From: Clostridium sp.
GTDB taxonomy: Bacteria > Bacillota > Dethiobacteria > Dethiobacterales > Dethiobacteraceae
DNA: 64,000 nt
Assembly: GCA_018335695.1 (NCBI GenBank)
Contig: JAGXRV010000013.1
Location: forward strand, 1 to 64,000
Direction: 5' to 3'
Below, piece after piece: positions 9,179 to 17,839 of this stretch; position 1 is the first letter of the stretch, and every line of letters starts with the position of its first letter. Position numbers and translations under genes: made by a program. The notes beneath the pieces are model-generated. The model had not been told where the DNA came from. It saw only the letters and a program-made list of their open reading frames with translations, and did not search any database.

Positions 9179-9347
9179 AACCAAGGGGACGGTTCTTCTG
9201 GTATACTTTTAACCAAGGGGACGGTTCTTCTGGTATAAAAAAACCTCAGCCTCCACCCTGCCCTCACCCTAACCCTCTCCCAGAGGGAGAGGGGATCTGT
9301 GAACCAAGGGGACGGTTCTTCTGGTATGAAAAAAACCTCAGCCTCCA
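9179..9347. repeat. Three GGGACGGTTCT repeats, two flanking a CCCTCTCCC element
   Basis: Copies of a 26-base unit (AACCAAGGGGACGGTTCTTC and following TGGTAT) lie at 9179-9204, 9211-9236 and 9302-9327. The second and third are each followed by the same AAAAAACCTCAGCCTCCA stretch (about 9238-9255 and 9330-9347), and the DNA between them holds one CCCTCTCCC-family copy (about 9257-9297). So a segment is duplicated on both sides of the GC-rich element, directly upstream of dnaG. Confidence 0.8.
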
Positions 9348-9582
9348 GGAGAGAGACGAGGTCCGCATCGGGCTGCCGTACTCAGCTTTGCCTCTCTTAA
9401 GCCCTATTGTCTAACTGTTTCCTCCTTTATCTGAGACACCGGTAAGGGGAGTCAGACTTTAGCAAATAATTTCTACATTGGATGAATGATTCCTTCTTTA
9501 TCAAAAAATATAAAGCTAATCGTGCTAGATATTATATGCCAATTCTTGCTTTATATACGATATTGCGCTTATTTTCAAGGTT
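9348..9582. other. Intergenic region between dgt and dnaG, no gene seen
   Basis: On the minus strand GGGCT...AGCCC and GCTG...CAGC can pair at about 9365-9400, and an ACCTC/GAGGT stem is followed by T7 at about 9330-9370, which could be a terminator or folded dnaG leader. A short AGGAGG-like stretch (about 9418) has no frame behind it. Nothing here could be assigned to a known RNA. Confidence 0.4.
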
Positions 9583-10581
9583 TTAGACACTTTTCCACGG
9601 TTTCGGCAAAAAAAACTCTTGGTAACGAGCCAAAATATAGCGATCCGTCATCCCGGAAACATAATCGCAGACTGCAACCGGCAAGCCTTCCGCTTCCGCC
9701 CGCCGCTTAGCATCTTCCGGCAGATATGCCGGATTTTCCAGTAAATGACTATACATCAACTGAATAACATGGCGCGCGCGTTGCTCTTCCAGCTTGGCTC
9801 CGGAACCGATATATACATGGCGAAACATGAAGTCCCGCAAATTATTCATCACTTCGCTCATTGCCGGACCGGGAGAAATCAGATTGTTTTGCCATGAATG
9901 CTCAATGATTGCTCTGACCATTTTATTAATGCGGGCAGATGAATTCTCCCCCAAAGCTTTAATTTCAGCAAGAGGCAGGTCACTGAAATGCAGCAAGCCC
10001 GCTCTCAGCGCGTCATCAATATCATGATTAATATAGGCTACCCGGTCGCAAATTTTAACAAGCTGACCTTCGAGTGTAAAAGGAGTAAACGGTCCCGTAT
10101 GATGCAAGATGCCGTCTCGAACTTGAAGCGTAAGATTTAAACCGTTTGCGCGTTCAAGAAAATCAACTACGCGCAGGCTCTGTTCATTATGCTGAAAACC
10201 TCCCGGATGGATTTCATTTAATATGTCTTCGCCCGAATGACCAAAAGGCGTATGACCCAAATCATGACCTAAAGCAATCGCCTCGGTTAAATCTTCGTTT
10301 AATTTTAATACCCTGGCAATCGTACGGGCAATCTGGCAAACTTCAAGCGTATGAGTCAGGCGAGTTCTGTAATGATCGCCTTCCGGCGCAATAAACACCT
10401 GCGTTTTATGCTTTAATCGCCGGAACGCTTTAGAATGAACAATCCTATCGCGGTCACGCTGAAATGCAGTCCGCACACTGCATTCTTCCTCGCAGTGTAA
10501 CCTTTCAGCCGTCCGACTTTTTGCCGCAACATCTGAAAGGATTTTCTCCTCTTGCACTTCCGCCTGCTTACGAAGAAGCAA
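9583..10581 (-). CDS. dgt: dGTP triphosphohydrolase-like HD protein
   Basis: dNTPase of the Dgt family, cleaving dGTP (or other dNTPs) to the nucleoside and tripolyphosphate. 332 residues. N-terminal DRDRIVHSKAFRRLKHKTQVF and DHYRTRLTHTLEV nucleotide-binding motifs, and the metal-binding HD pair in ALGHDLGHTPFGHSGE. The frame opens at a GTG at 10602, but a GGAGGA site lies inside that stretch, six bases before TTG 10581, so I take the TTG. In Clostridia a dgt-like gene commonly lies just upstream of dnaG-rpoD, as here. Substrate choice is not readable from the sequence. Confidence 0.9.
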   Translation of the reverse strand: MLLRKQAEVQEEKILSDVAAKSRTAERLHCEEECSVRTAFQRDRDRIVHSKAFRRLKHKTQVFIAPEGDHYRTRLTHTLEVCQIARTIARVLKLNEDLTEAIALGHDLGHTPFGHSGEDILNEIHPGGFQHNEQSLRVVDFLERANGLNLTLQVRDGILHHTGPFTPFTLEGQLVKICDRVAYINHDIDDALRAGLLHFSDLPLAEIKALGENSSARINKMVRAIIEHSWQNNLISPGPAMSEVMNNLRDFMFRHVYIGSGAKLEEQRARHVIQLMYSHLLENPAYLPEDAKRRAEAEGLPVAVCDYVSGMTDRYILARYQEFFLPKPWKSV

Positions 10582-10795
10582 AACATCTCCTCCATTTCGC
10601 ACTTACTTGAATCTATTTTCGCCTCCGGTATCCAAAAAACCTTCATATAGGGTACAAGCGCGAGAAATTTCATGCTTTATTCACAATCTCAACAAACTTG
10701 CGCTATACGCTTAAATTTACAACCACTTAACAATTCTGCAGTTATTATTTATAAACTGTTCCTTTTTTGTTCACGAAGCTGACACATTTCCTGCT
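10582..10795. other. AT-rich intergenic region upstream of dgt
   Basis: About 210 bases of low-GC DNA between dgt and the putative small RNA. It must hold the minus-strand promoter for dgt, but no clear -35/-10 pair could be picked. No gene is supported. Confidence 0.4.
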
Positions 10796-10804
10796 TATAA
10801 TTAA

Positions 10805-10880
10805 ATTAAGCCACATGATGTGGGTCGTGTGGCAAGAAGCACAGGAGCAACGTTGTGGCAAACGTTGTTCTATTTTTTTT
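10805..10880 (+). ncRNA. Possible small RNA ending in an intrinsic terminator
   Basis: About 75 bases that fold into GCCACA...TGTGGC (10810-10833) followed by a terminator CAACGTT-GTGGCA-AACGTTG (10848-10867) and a T-rich tail ending in T8. TATAAT at 10796-10801 and CTGACA at 10779-10784 are candidate promoter elements, but their spacing is not ideal. No plus-strand gene lies upstream for this terminator to serve: the nearest gene, dgt, points the other way. Could instead be a solo terminator or a leader remnant. Confidence 0.4.
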
Positions 10881-10890
10881 AGATTAAAGA

Positions 10891-10936
10891 AAAACCCTGC
10901 CTAGGCTGAATCGGTTTGCCGGCAGGGTTTTTTATT
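10891..10936. terminator. Bidirectional intrinsic terminator
   Basis: ACCCTGCC (10894-10901) pairs with GGCAGGGT (10921-10928), flanked by A-run and T-run, so it works on both strands. It would end the minus-strand histidine kinase transcript. Confidence 0.75.
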
Positions 10937-10947
10937 ATACTACCCAG

Positions 10948-10990
10948 AAAATCCCCTCTCCCTCTGGGAGAGGGTCAGGGTGAGGGGTAT
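10948..10990. repeat. Single CCCTCTCCC-family repeat
   Basis: CCCCTCTCCCTCTGGGAGAG hairpin followed by GGTCAGGGTGAGGG, directly downstream of the histidine kinase gene. Confidence 0.85.
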
Positions 10991-11035
10991 TTTCATCCTT
11001 CCGCTGGTGCCGCAGGCGGCATGGGTGTCTTCTTG

Positions 11036-12793
11036 TTATGCTTTGTTAAGTGTCAGATGAAAGGTAGAGCCTTGCCCCGGCACACTCTCAAGACCTACTG
11101 TGCCGCCATGGGTTTCCACGATCTGCTTGACAATAGAAAGTCCTAGTCCCGTGCCGCCGAAACGGCGGGTACGGGCTTTGTCAACTTTGTGGAAACGTCC
11201 CCAAATTTTTTCCTGTTCCTCAGGCGGGATTCCCACACCTGTATCGGAAACGCTAAGGCGAACCATTTCCGCCGCAGGGACAGCAGCCAGTGTAATCTTG
11301 CCGCCGGCAGGAGTAAACGAGACCGCATTGCCGAGCAGATTAATCAGCACCTGTTGGATTCTGTCTTTGTTTCCTAAAACAGCAGGCAAATCCCCGTCAA
11401 CTTTAATTTCCAGCGTCAGATTCTGTCTTTCCAGTTGAGGCTGGAATTTGGCTGCAACCTGTTCAAAAAGCGGCCTAACAGCTACTTCTTCCATCGGCCA
11501 GGAAACTTGGCGCGCTTCAAGCTGCGAAAGATCAAGCAGATCGTTGACTAAAGAGTTTAATCGTACTGTTTCGTCCAGGATAATGTTTAAATAGCGGTTT
11601 TGACTCTCTTTATCCTCAGCCAATCCGTCAAGCAGCGCTTCGACAAACCCCTGGATAGATGTCATCGGAGTCCGCAATTCATGCGAGACATTGGCTACAA
11701 AATCTCTGCGCATCTGTTCCAACCGCCGCACCTCCGTCACATCCTGTAAAATCCCTACGGCACCCCAAGTGCGGTCAGCCCGACGCAGCGGAGCAATCTG
11801 CAGAAAGAGAATTTTCCCATCGGAAAGATGATATTCCGCAGATGCAGTCTCGCTGGTAATGATAACTTGCCGATATAGTTCAGACATCGCCTCATTTTGC
11901 AGCAAAGAGTGAATCTCTCTGCCGGTAAAATCCTTCTCCATAGATTGCAGAAGCAGTTTAGCCTGAGGATTGGCAAGAATCACCTGTCCCTGCCGGTCGA
12001 CGGCAAGCACGCCTTCATTCATGCTCAGCATAATATTTTCCAACTTTGCCTTTTCATGCGATAATGCTTCCACCGTCTGCTGCAAAGTCGACGACATATA
12101 ATTAAACGTCCGGGCCAACTGTCCCACTTCGTCAAGAGAAGCAACTTCCACCTGTTGCTGATAATTGCCGCCTGCCACTTCCAGGGCGGCACGGTTCATA
12201 AGTTGCAGCGGCTGCGAGATAGACTTTGACATATAGAAGCCGACAATCATCGCCAAGATGGTAGCGGCAAGAGCGGCATAAGCAATCATGTTTCTCACTT
12301 GTGCGACTGTGGCTGAAATTCCTGTCAGCGGAGCAATAAGAAAAATGCCACCCCAAACATCATTCATGGCAAAAATCGGCACTACCACAGTAAGCATTTG
12401 TTCTCTCGTCTCATGGTGAAAGCTCCGCTTTGAGACTACCTGCCCGTTTAACACCTGACCCAACTCATCGTCAGTTAAGCGCAAACCCGTCTCGTCAAAA
12501 CCGGCGCTTGAAGCAAGCAGTAGCATGTCTTTAGGCATTAAATGAACATCGGCATCCATAAAGCGGCGCAAAGCAAAAAGCAGGTCGTCTGAAATGCGCG
12601 GATCCTGAAGACCGAGAATCATATTGGAAAAAATTTCGGAAACCTGCCGGCCTTTAAGCGACAACTCCCTTTCGCGGGCATCATAGAAATAAGTTTGAAA
12701 AAGCTGTGTTAAAAAAAGCCCGACAACAAGCAAGGTGATCAGAATGATCACCAAGTAAGTTGTCAGCAGCTTGCTGAAGATGTTTGTTTTCAC
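11036..12793 (-). CDS. Membrane sensor histidine kinase (WalK/PhoR/ResE type)
   Basis: 585 residues. TM helices at about 11-33 and 168-188 enclose an extracellular sensor of about 135 residues; then HAMP (189-241), PAS (about 250-355), HisKA with the phospho-acceptor His371 in NVSHELRTPM, and HATPase with DTGVGIPPEE and GGTGLGLSIVKQIV. It autophosphorylates and passes phosphate to the response regulator encoded just upstream; the GTGA overlap of four bases shows translational coupling. Domain order fits WalK, PhoR and ResE alike. No walH/walI genes follow, so the precise stimulus cannot be named. Confidence 0.92.
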   Translation of the reverse strand: MKTNIFSKLLTTYLVIILITLLVVGLFLTQLFQTYFYDARERELSLKGRQVSEIFSNMILGLQDPRISDDLLFALRRFMDADVHLMPKDMLLLASSAGFDETGLRLTDDELGQVLNGQVVSKRSFHHETREQMLTVVVPIFAMNDVWGGIFLIAPLTGISATVAQVRNMIAYAALAATILAMIVGFYMSKSISQPLQLMNRAALEVAGGNYQQQVEVASLDEVGQLARTFNYMSSTLQQTVEALSHEKAKLENIMLSMNEGVLAVDRQGQVILANPQAKLLLQSMEKDFTGREIHSLLQNEAMSELYRQVIITSETASAEYHLSDGKILFLQIAPLRRADRTWGAVGILQDVTEVRRLEQMRRDFVANVSHELRTPMTSIQGFVEALLDGLAEDKESQNRYLNIILDETVRLNSLVNDLLDLSQLEARQVSWPMEEVAVRPLFEQVAAKFQPQLERQNLTLEIKVDGDLPAVLGNKDRIQQVLINLLGNAVSFTPAGGKITLAAVPAAEMVRLSVSDTGVGIPPEEQEKIWGRFHKVDKARTRRFGGTGLGLSIVKQIVETHGGTVGLESVPGQGSTFHLTLNKA

Positions 12794-13485
12794 TTTTCAT
12801 GCACCTCGAATTTATAGCCCACACCCCAAATTGTTTTTACCCGGGGCGAGGCGCCTTCACGCTCCACTTTTTCCCGTAAACGTTTAATATGGGTATCAAC
12901 CGTGCGTAAATCACCGAAATAATCATATCCCCAAACTGCCGTCAGCAACTGCTCCCGCGTAAACACTTTGCCCGGTTTTTTTGCAAGAAACCACAAAAGA
13001 TCAAATTCCTTGGGGGTCAGCGTGACCTCTTGTCCTGCTACAAACACTTCCCTGGAAGCCATGTTAATCACCAGCCCGGGATAGTTTACCATTTCAGCGA
13101 CAGGGGCAGTCCCGTCATGACTGGTTCTGCGCAGGATAGCTTTAACCCGGGCAACCAGCTCCCTCGGGGAGAAAGGCTTTGTCAAATAATCATCGGCGCC
13201 AAGCTCCAGACCAAGCACTTTATCAAACTCTTCACCTTTAGCAGTCAGCATAATAATCGGTGTCTCCGAAAATTTTCGCACTTCGCGGCAAACATCCCAC
13301 CCACCCATTTTGGGAAGCATAATATCGAGGATAATAAGTTGGGGGCTGATGGCTTTAACCTTTTGCAGCGCTTCCTCGCCGTCAACGGCTAAAGCTACCG
13401 CAAAGCCTTCCTTTTCCAGATACAGCCTGACCAGTTCCCGGATATGTTCTTCATCGTCGACAACGAGAATCAGTGCTTCGCTCAA
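12790..13485 (-). CDS. OmpR/PhoB-family response regulator
   Basis: 231 residues. Receiver domain with acidic Asp10/Asp11, phospho-acceptor Asp54 (LIILDIMLPKMGG), Thr81 and Lys103 (LTKPFSPREL); C-terminal winged helix from about 130, with the recognition-helix region YFGDLRTVDTHIKRLREK. It partners the overlapping kinase gene downstream. Start looks like TTG at 13485 with a GGGAAG site. A CCCTCTCCC repeat cluster sits in its upstream region, so its promoter must lie within or beyond the repeats. Confidence 0.93.
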   Translation of the reverse strand: MSEALILVVDDEEHIRELVRLYLEKEGFAVALAVDGEEALQKVKAISPQLIILDIMLPKMGGWDVCREVRKFSETPIIMLTAKGEEFDKVLGLELGADDYLTKPFSPRELVARVKAILRRTSHDGTAPVAEMVNYPGLVINMASREVFVAGQEVTLTPKEFDLLWFLAKKPGKVFTREQLLTAVWGYDYFGDLRTVDTHIKRLREKVEREGASPRVKTIWGVGYKFEVHEK

Positions 13486-13548
13486 GGCACTTCCCTTCTT
13501 TCCTCCGCATCGCTAGCGCCATACGGTAAAATGCCAAAACTTAAAAAT

Positions 13549-13748
13549 CTTTCCCCCCTCACCCTAGCCCTCTCCCCCCAAAGGGTGGAGAGGGTATTGG
13601 GTATCCCCTCTTCGAGAGGGTATTGGATCCCTATAATTCCCCTCTGGGAGAGGGTATCGAGTACCAACGCTCCCTCTAATTCCCCTCTCCCTCTGGGAGA
13701 GGGTTAGGGTGAGGGCATCTTACCACAAGAACCGTCCCTGCGGTTGTC
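13549..13748. repeat. CCCTCTCCC array plus one inverted GGGACGGTTCT copy
   Basis: Three to four GC-rich units (13549-13715), of the CCCTCTCCCCCCAAAGGGTG type and the CCCTCTGGGAGAGGG type, followed at 13722-13748 by ACCACAAGAACCGTCCC, which is the reverse complement of the GGGACGGTTCTTGTGGT element at 41089-41112. No gene lies here. Confidence 0.85.
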
Positions 13749-13969
13749 TAAGGATGAGGAACATTTTTATTCCTAATTATACAGGAAAAAGACGAATTTC
13801 ACAATTCACTGCAGCGCAAATTCTGTTACAGAAAAAAGGAGATTCTGTGTCTAATCCATTAAGAATTTTTGTTAAGTTTTCCTGCTTTTTTAGCTAGATT
13901 CTTCACAGCTTTTCAGATAATATTAAAGAGAACTGTAGAAAAATTATTTTTGCGGGAGGTAGTTAATCA
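13749..13969. other. Upstream region of the D,D-carboxypeptidase gene
   Basis: AT-rich. AGGAACATTTTTATTCCT near 13755 is a small hairpin. The promoter of the downstream gene must be here, but no sigma-A or sporulation-sigma pair is clear enough to call. Confidence 0.35.
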
Positions 13970-15130
13970 ATGAAAAAACGCCTTTGCTCTCTCATCATCA
14001 TTTTTGCCTTGCTGTTCGTCTCTATGCCTGCTTACGGGCAGGCTTTCGATACCGCCGCCGGTGTTGCCGTGCTAATGGAAGCGGCATCAGGACAAATACT
14101 CTTTGCTAAAAATGGAGACGTCCCTCGGCCACCTGCCAGTATAGCTAAAATGATGACACTGCTTTTGGCGTTTGAAGCGTTGGAGCGCGGCGATTTGTCA
14201 TGGGATGAAACTACCACCGTCTCAAGAAATGCCTGGAGCAAAGAAGTCGAAGGCTCCAAAATGTTTTTGGATATTAACCAAGTAGTGAGTATTCGCGATC
14301 TGATCAGCGGCATTTCCATCGTTTCCGCAAATGACGGCTGCATTGCCCTTGCTGAACATCTCTACGGCAGTGAAGCGGCGTTTGTCCAACATATGAACCG
14401 ACGCGCCCAAGAACTCGGCATGACAAACACCGTCTTTAAAAATTCTACCGGACTCCCGGCTGAAGGCCAGGTAATGAGTGCCATGGATATTGCCATATTA
14501 GCCAGAGAGTTGGTCAATAATCATCCGGAAATTCTGACGATTGAAATGGAAAGAGAATTTACTTTTAACAATATCAGGCAACATAATCGCAATCCTCTGC
14601 TTGGTCGCTTCCCCGGCGCTGATGGACTTAAAACCGGCTGGACAACAGAATCAGGCTTTAGCTTAGTGGGGACGGCAAAGCAGGCAACGCCGGACGGCGC
14701 AGAAAGGCGCCTGATTTCTGTAGTGCTCAACACAGGCAGCGACCAGGAGCGCCTGAGCGCCAGCCAGGAGTTGTTGAACCATGGATTTAATGGATTTAGG
14801 CTGACGACTGCGGCAAAAAAGGGAGAGACGGTTGCGCAGGTGCCGGTAAAAGACGGCAGGCGATTGAATGTTCCCGTAACAATAGAAACAGATGCCTCCG
14901 CCGTAGTTCCCAGAGGGCGCGAAAATGATCTTAAACTGGTCGTTGAGCAGCAAGAGCTGGCTGCGCCGCTTGAGATAGGCGCCCCCGCAGGTTATCTGCT
15001 GCTGCAATTAGACGGAGAAACTCTGCGGAGAGTACCTCTGAAAACTGCCGAGGAAATGGGTCGCGCAAACTTTTTTGTACGTACATTTCGTGGTATTCTT
15101 GCTTTCTTCCGCGGCTTGTTAAACGGTTGA
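13970..15130 (+). CDS. dacF: D-alanyl-D-alanine carboxypeptidase, S11 family (DacF-like)
   Basis: Penicillin-binding carboxypeptidase that trims the terminal D-Ala of peptidoglycan stem peptides outside the membrane. 386 residues. Signal peptide at 1-24 (cut near AYG-QA); active-site tetrad Ser57-x-x-Lys60 (ASIAKMM), Ser119-Ala-Asn (SANDG), and Lys221-Thr-Gly (KTGWT); C-terminal beta domain and a last hydrophobic helix that likely anchors it. GGGAGG lies nine to ten bases before the ATG. It is transcribed away from the two-component genes. DacF versus vegetative DacA cannot be separated by sequence alone. Confidence 0.92.
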   Translation: MKKRLCSLIIIFALLFVSMPAYGQAFDTAAGVAVLMEAASGQILFAKNGDVPRPPASIAKMMTLLLAFEALERGDLSWDETTTVSRNAWSKEVEGSKMFLDINQVVSIRDLISGISIVSANDGCIALAEHLYGSEAAFVQHMNRRAQELGMTNTVFKNSTGLPAEGQVMSAMDIAILARELVNNHPEILTIEMEREFTFNNIRQHNRNPLLGRFPGADGLKTGWTTESGFSLVGTAKQATPDGAERRLISVVLNTGSDQERLSASQELLNHGFNGFRLTTAAKKGETVAQVPVKDGRRLNVPVTIETDASAVVPRGRENDLKLVVEQQELAAPLEIGAPAGYLLLQLDGETLRRVPLKTAEEMGRANFFVRTFRGILAFFRGLLNG

Positions 15131-15160
15131 GCTGAAAGGGTAATGCAAGAAGCCGCAACG

Positions 15161-15192
15161 ATTTAAGGCGTGCCTGACGGCACGCCTTAAAT
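15161..15192. terminator. Strong hairpin terminator between convergent genes
   Basis: A perfect 14-bp stem, ATTTAAGGCGTGCC and its complement, with a TGAC loop, followed by GTTTTAATTAATTTTT on the plus strand. It separates the convergent dacF-like and ppdK genes and may serve both. Confidence 0.85.
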
Positions 15193-15199
15193 GTTTTAA

Positions 15200-17839
15200 T
15201 TAATTTTTGAGACGCGCGTGAGCGGCCGCGAGGCGGGCAACAGGGACTCTGTAGGGCGAACAAGAAACATAATCCAAACCGACAAGATGACAAAATTCAA
15301 TTGACGAAGGGTCTCCGCCGTGTTCTCCGCAGATGCCAAGCTTTAGTTCCGGTTTTACGCTGCGGCCTTTTTCCGCGGCAATTTTCACCAAAGCGCCTAC
15401 CCCTTCACGATCAAGTACGGCAAAAGGGTTTTCCGGCAAGATTTTTTGCTGCAGGTAATGCAGCAAAAATTTGCCTTCCGCGTCATCACGCGAATAACCT
15501 AAAGTGGTCTGAGTCAAATCATTGGTGCCAAAAGAGAAGAAATCTGCAGCGGTGGCAATTTGTTCTGCCGTCACACAGGCTCGGGGCAGCTCAATCATTG
15601 TTCCGACCTGATACGCAAAGTTAATGCCTGTTTCCTGCATCACTTCTTCCGCCGCTTGAGTCACCAATTCCCGCATCAGCTTAATTTCAGTCTCGTGCCC
15701 GACCAGCGGAATCATCACTTCCGGAATGACGGTGATATCCTGGCTGATCAATGCGGCGGCAGCGCGGAAAATCGCCAGCGCCTGCATACGGTATATTTCC
15801 GGAGTGGCAATTCCCAGACGGCAGCCACGATGACCTAACATCGGATTAAATTCATGAAGGGAGCGTACCTGCTTTAATAATCCTTCTTTTTCTCTCAGCC
15901 GCTGCGGGTCGTTGCCCCTTTCTTTAAGAAGCGTAACTTCTACCAACAACTCTTCCTGATTGGGCAGAAACTCATGCAGAGGCGGATCCAACAGACGAAT
16001 AGTCACCGGCAAACCTGCCATGGCGGCAAAGATTCCCTCAAAGTCACCCTGTTGCATCGGCAGCAGTTTGTCAAGAGCCCTCTCCCTCTGAAGCTTATCT
16101 TTGGCTAAAATCATTTCTTGCACGACCGGCAGCCTGTCTTGAGACATAAACATATGCTCTGTACGGCAAAGACCGATACCGGCGGCACCGAATTCTCTGG
16201 CTTTTTTCGCATCATCCGGTGTGTCGGCATTAGCGCGCACACCGAGCATTCGCACCTCGTCAGCCCAAGTCAACAACTTTTCAAACTCAGACGAGAGCTC
16301 CGGGTCGATTAAAGGCACGCTGCCCGCATATACTTCCCCGGAAGAACCGTCAATGGAAATGATATCTCCCTCATGGAATGTAAGGCCATTGACAGACATA
16401 GTTTTGGCAGTCAGGTCTATGATGATTTCTTCACTGCCGGAAACACAAGATTTACCCATCCCGCGAGCCACCACCGCAGCATGGCTGGTCATACCGCCGC
16501 GGCTGGTGAGAATCCCTTGAGCGGCCACGATGCCATGAATATCATCAGGAGTAGTTTCCGGGCGAACAAGAATCACTTTAACCCCTTCGCTGGCCAGCCG
16601 TTCTGTTTCATCGGCGTCAAACACTATTTGACCTGATGCGGCTCCCGGTGAAGCAGGCAGTCCTTTGGCAATCGGTGTCAAAATCGCATCAGGATCGATG
16701 CGGCGGTGGAGCAGTTGGTCAAGTTGAGCCGGATTAACCCGCAGCAGCGCTTCATCTTTGCTGAGTAATCCTTCTTCCGCCATGTTGACGGCAGCCTTGA
16801 CGGCGGCGGCGGCGGTACGCTTACCGTTTCTCGTCTGCAGCAGAAAGAGTTTGCCTCTCTCCACTGTAAATTCGATATCCTGCAAATCACGATAGTGATT
16901 TTCAAGCAGTGCGCACAGCTTGACAAACTGCCGGTAAACATCAGGCATATACTCATTCATCCTGGCGATAGGCAGCGGGGTGCGAATCCCGGCCACCACA
17001 TCTTCCCCTTGGGCGTTAATCAAAAACTCACCGTAGAGTTCCTTATTGCCATTAGATGGATTGCGCGTGAAAGCCACGCCTGTACCCGAATCTTCACCCA
17101 TATTGCCAAACACCATAACCTGCACATTTACTGCCGTGCCCAAATGATCAGGAAGGCGATGAATCTGACGGTAAACCATAGCCCGCTGGTTATACCAGGA
17201 ATCAAAGACGGCACGGATTGAAAGCATTAACTGTTCCAAAGGGTCTTGCGGGAAAGGCTGTTTTGTTTCCCTCGTTACGATTTGCAAATAAGTTTCGATT
17301 ACGGCTTGTAAAGCGGCAGCGTCTAACGCCGTGTCATCTTTAACACCGAGCTGATGCTTTTTTTCCTCAAAAACACGGTCAAAATGATATCGCTCAACTT
17401 TCAACACCACATCAGCAAACATTTGAATAAAACGACGGTAACAGTCATACGCAAAACGCGGATTGCCGGAAACTGCGGCCAACCCTTCCACCGTTTCCTG
17501 ATTAAGCCCTAAATTTAGCACAGTATCCATCATTCCCGGCATAGAAAACACGGAGCCGGAGCGCACAGAAATCAGCAACGGATTTTCCTTTTCCCCAATC
17601 TTCTTGCCGGTAACAGCCTCCAATTCAGCTAAGGCAGCGATACATTCCTGGCGCAGCCCATCCCAAAGCTGTTGCCCGCAACGAAAATACTCGCGACAGG
17701 CTGCCGTCGAAACGGTAAAACCAGGGGGCACCGGCAAACCGATATTCGTCATTTCAGCCAGATTTGCGCCCTTTCCTCCTAAAAGCTCACGCATACCGGC
17801 GTTTCCTTCTTGAAAAAGATATACATTCTTACTAAGCAT
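15200..17839 (-). CDS. ppdK: Pyruvate, phosphate dikinase
   Basis: Converts pyruvate, ATP and phosphate to PEP, AMP and PPi, reversibly; in anaerobes often used in the glycolytic direction. 879 residues, the full family length. N-terminal ATP-grasp part (ELLGGKGANLAEM, SGSVFSMPGMMDTVLNLG), the central swivelling domain with the phospho-His in GGMTSHAAVVARGMGKSCVSG, whose Thr is the regulatory site, and the C-terminal PEP/pyruvate barrel with FGTNDLTQTTLGYSRDD and the CGEHGGDP catalytic Cys. The start overlaps ppsR by eight bases, so the enzyme and its regulator are translationally coupled. Confidence 0.97.
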   Translation of the reverse strand: MLSKNVYLFQEGNAGMRELLGGKGANLAEMTNIGLPVPPGFTVSTAACREYFRCGQQLWDGLRQECIAALAELEAVTGKKIGEKENPLLISVRSGSVFSMPGMMDTVLNLGLNQETVEGLAAVSGNPRFAYDCYRRFIQMFADVVLKVERYHFDRVFEEKKHQLGVKDDTALDAAALQAVIETYLQIVTRETKQPFPQDPLEQLMLSIRAVFDSWYNQRAMVYRQIHRLPDHLGTAVNVQVMVFGNMGEDSGTGVAFTRNPSNGNKELYGEFLINAQGEDVVAGIRTPLPIARMNEYMPDVYRQFVKLCALLENHYRDLQDIEFTVERGKLFLLQTRNGKRTAAAAVKAAVNMAEEGLLSKDEALLRVNPAQLDQLLHRRIDPDAILTPIAKGLPASPGAASGQIVFDADETERLASEGVKVILVRPETTPDDIHGIVAAQGILTSRGGMTSHAAVVARGMGKSCVSGSEEIIIDLTAKTMSVNGLTFHEGDIISIDGSSGEVYAGSVPLIDPELSSEFEKLLTWADEVRMLGVRANADTPDDAKKAREFGAAGIGLCRTEHMFMSQDRLPVVQEMILAKDKLQRERALDKLLPMQQGDFEGIFAAMAGLPVTIRLLDPPLHEFLPNQEELLVEVTLLKERGNDPQRLREKEGLLKQVRSLHEFNPMLGHRGCRLGIATPEIYRMQALAIFRAAAALISQDITVIPEVMIPLVGHETEIKLMRELVTQAAEEVMQETGINFAYQVGTMIELPRACVTAEQIATAADFFSFGTNDLTQTTLGYSRDDAEGKFLLHYLQQKILPENPFAVLDREGVGALVKIAAEKGRSVKPELKLGICGEHGGDPSSIEFCHLVGLDYVSCSPYRVPVARLAAAHARLKN

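Noticed and set aside
9157-9267. N-terminal extension of DnaG
   Set aside because: It is translated from the GGGACGGTTCT repeats; the zinc-finger domain starts right after ATG 9156.
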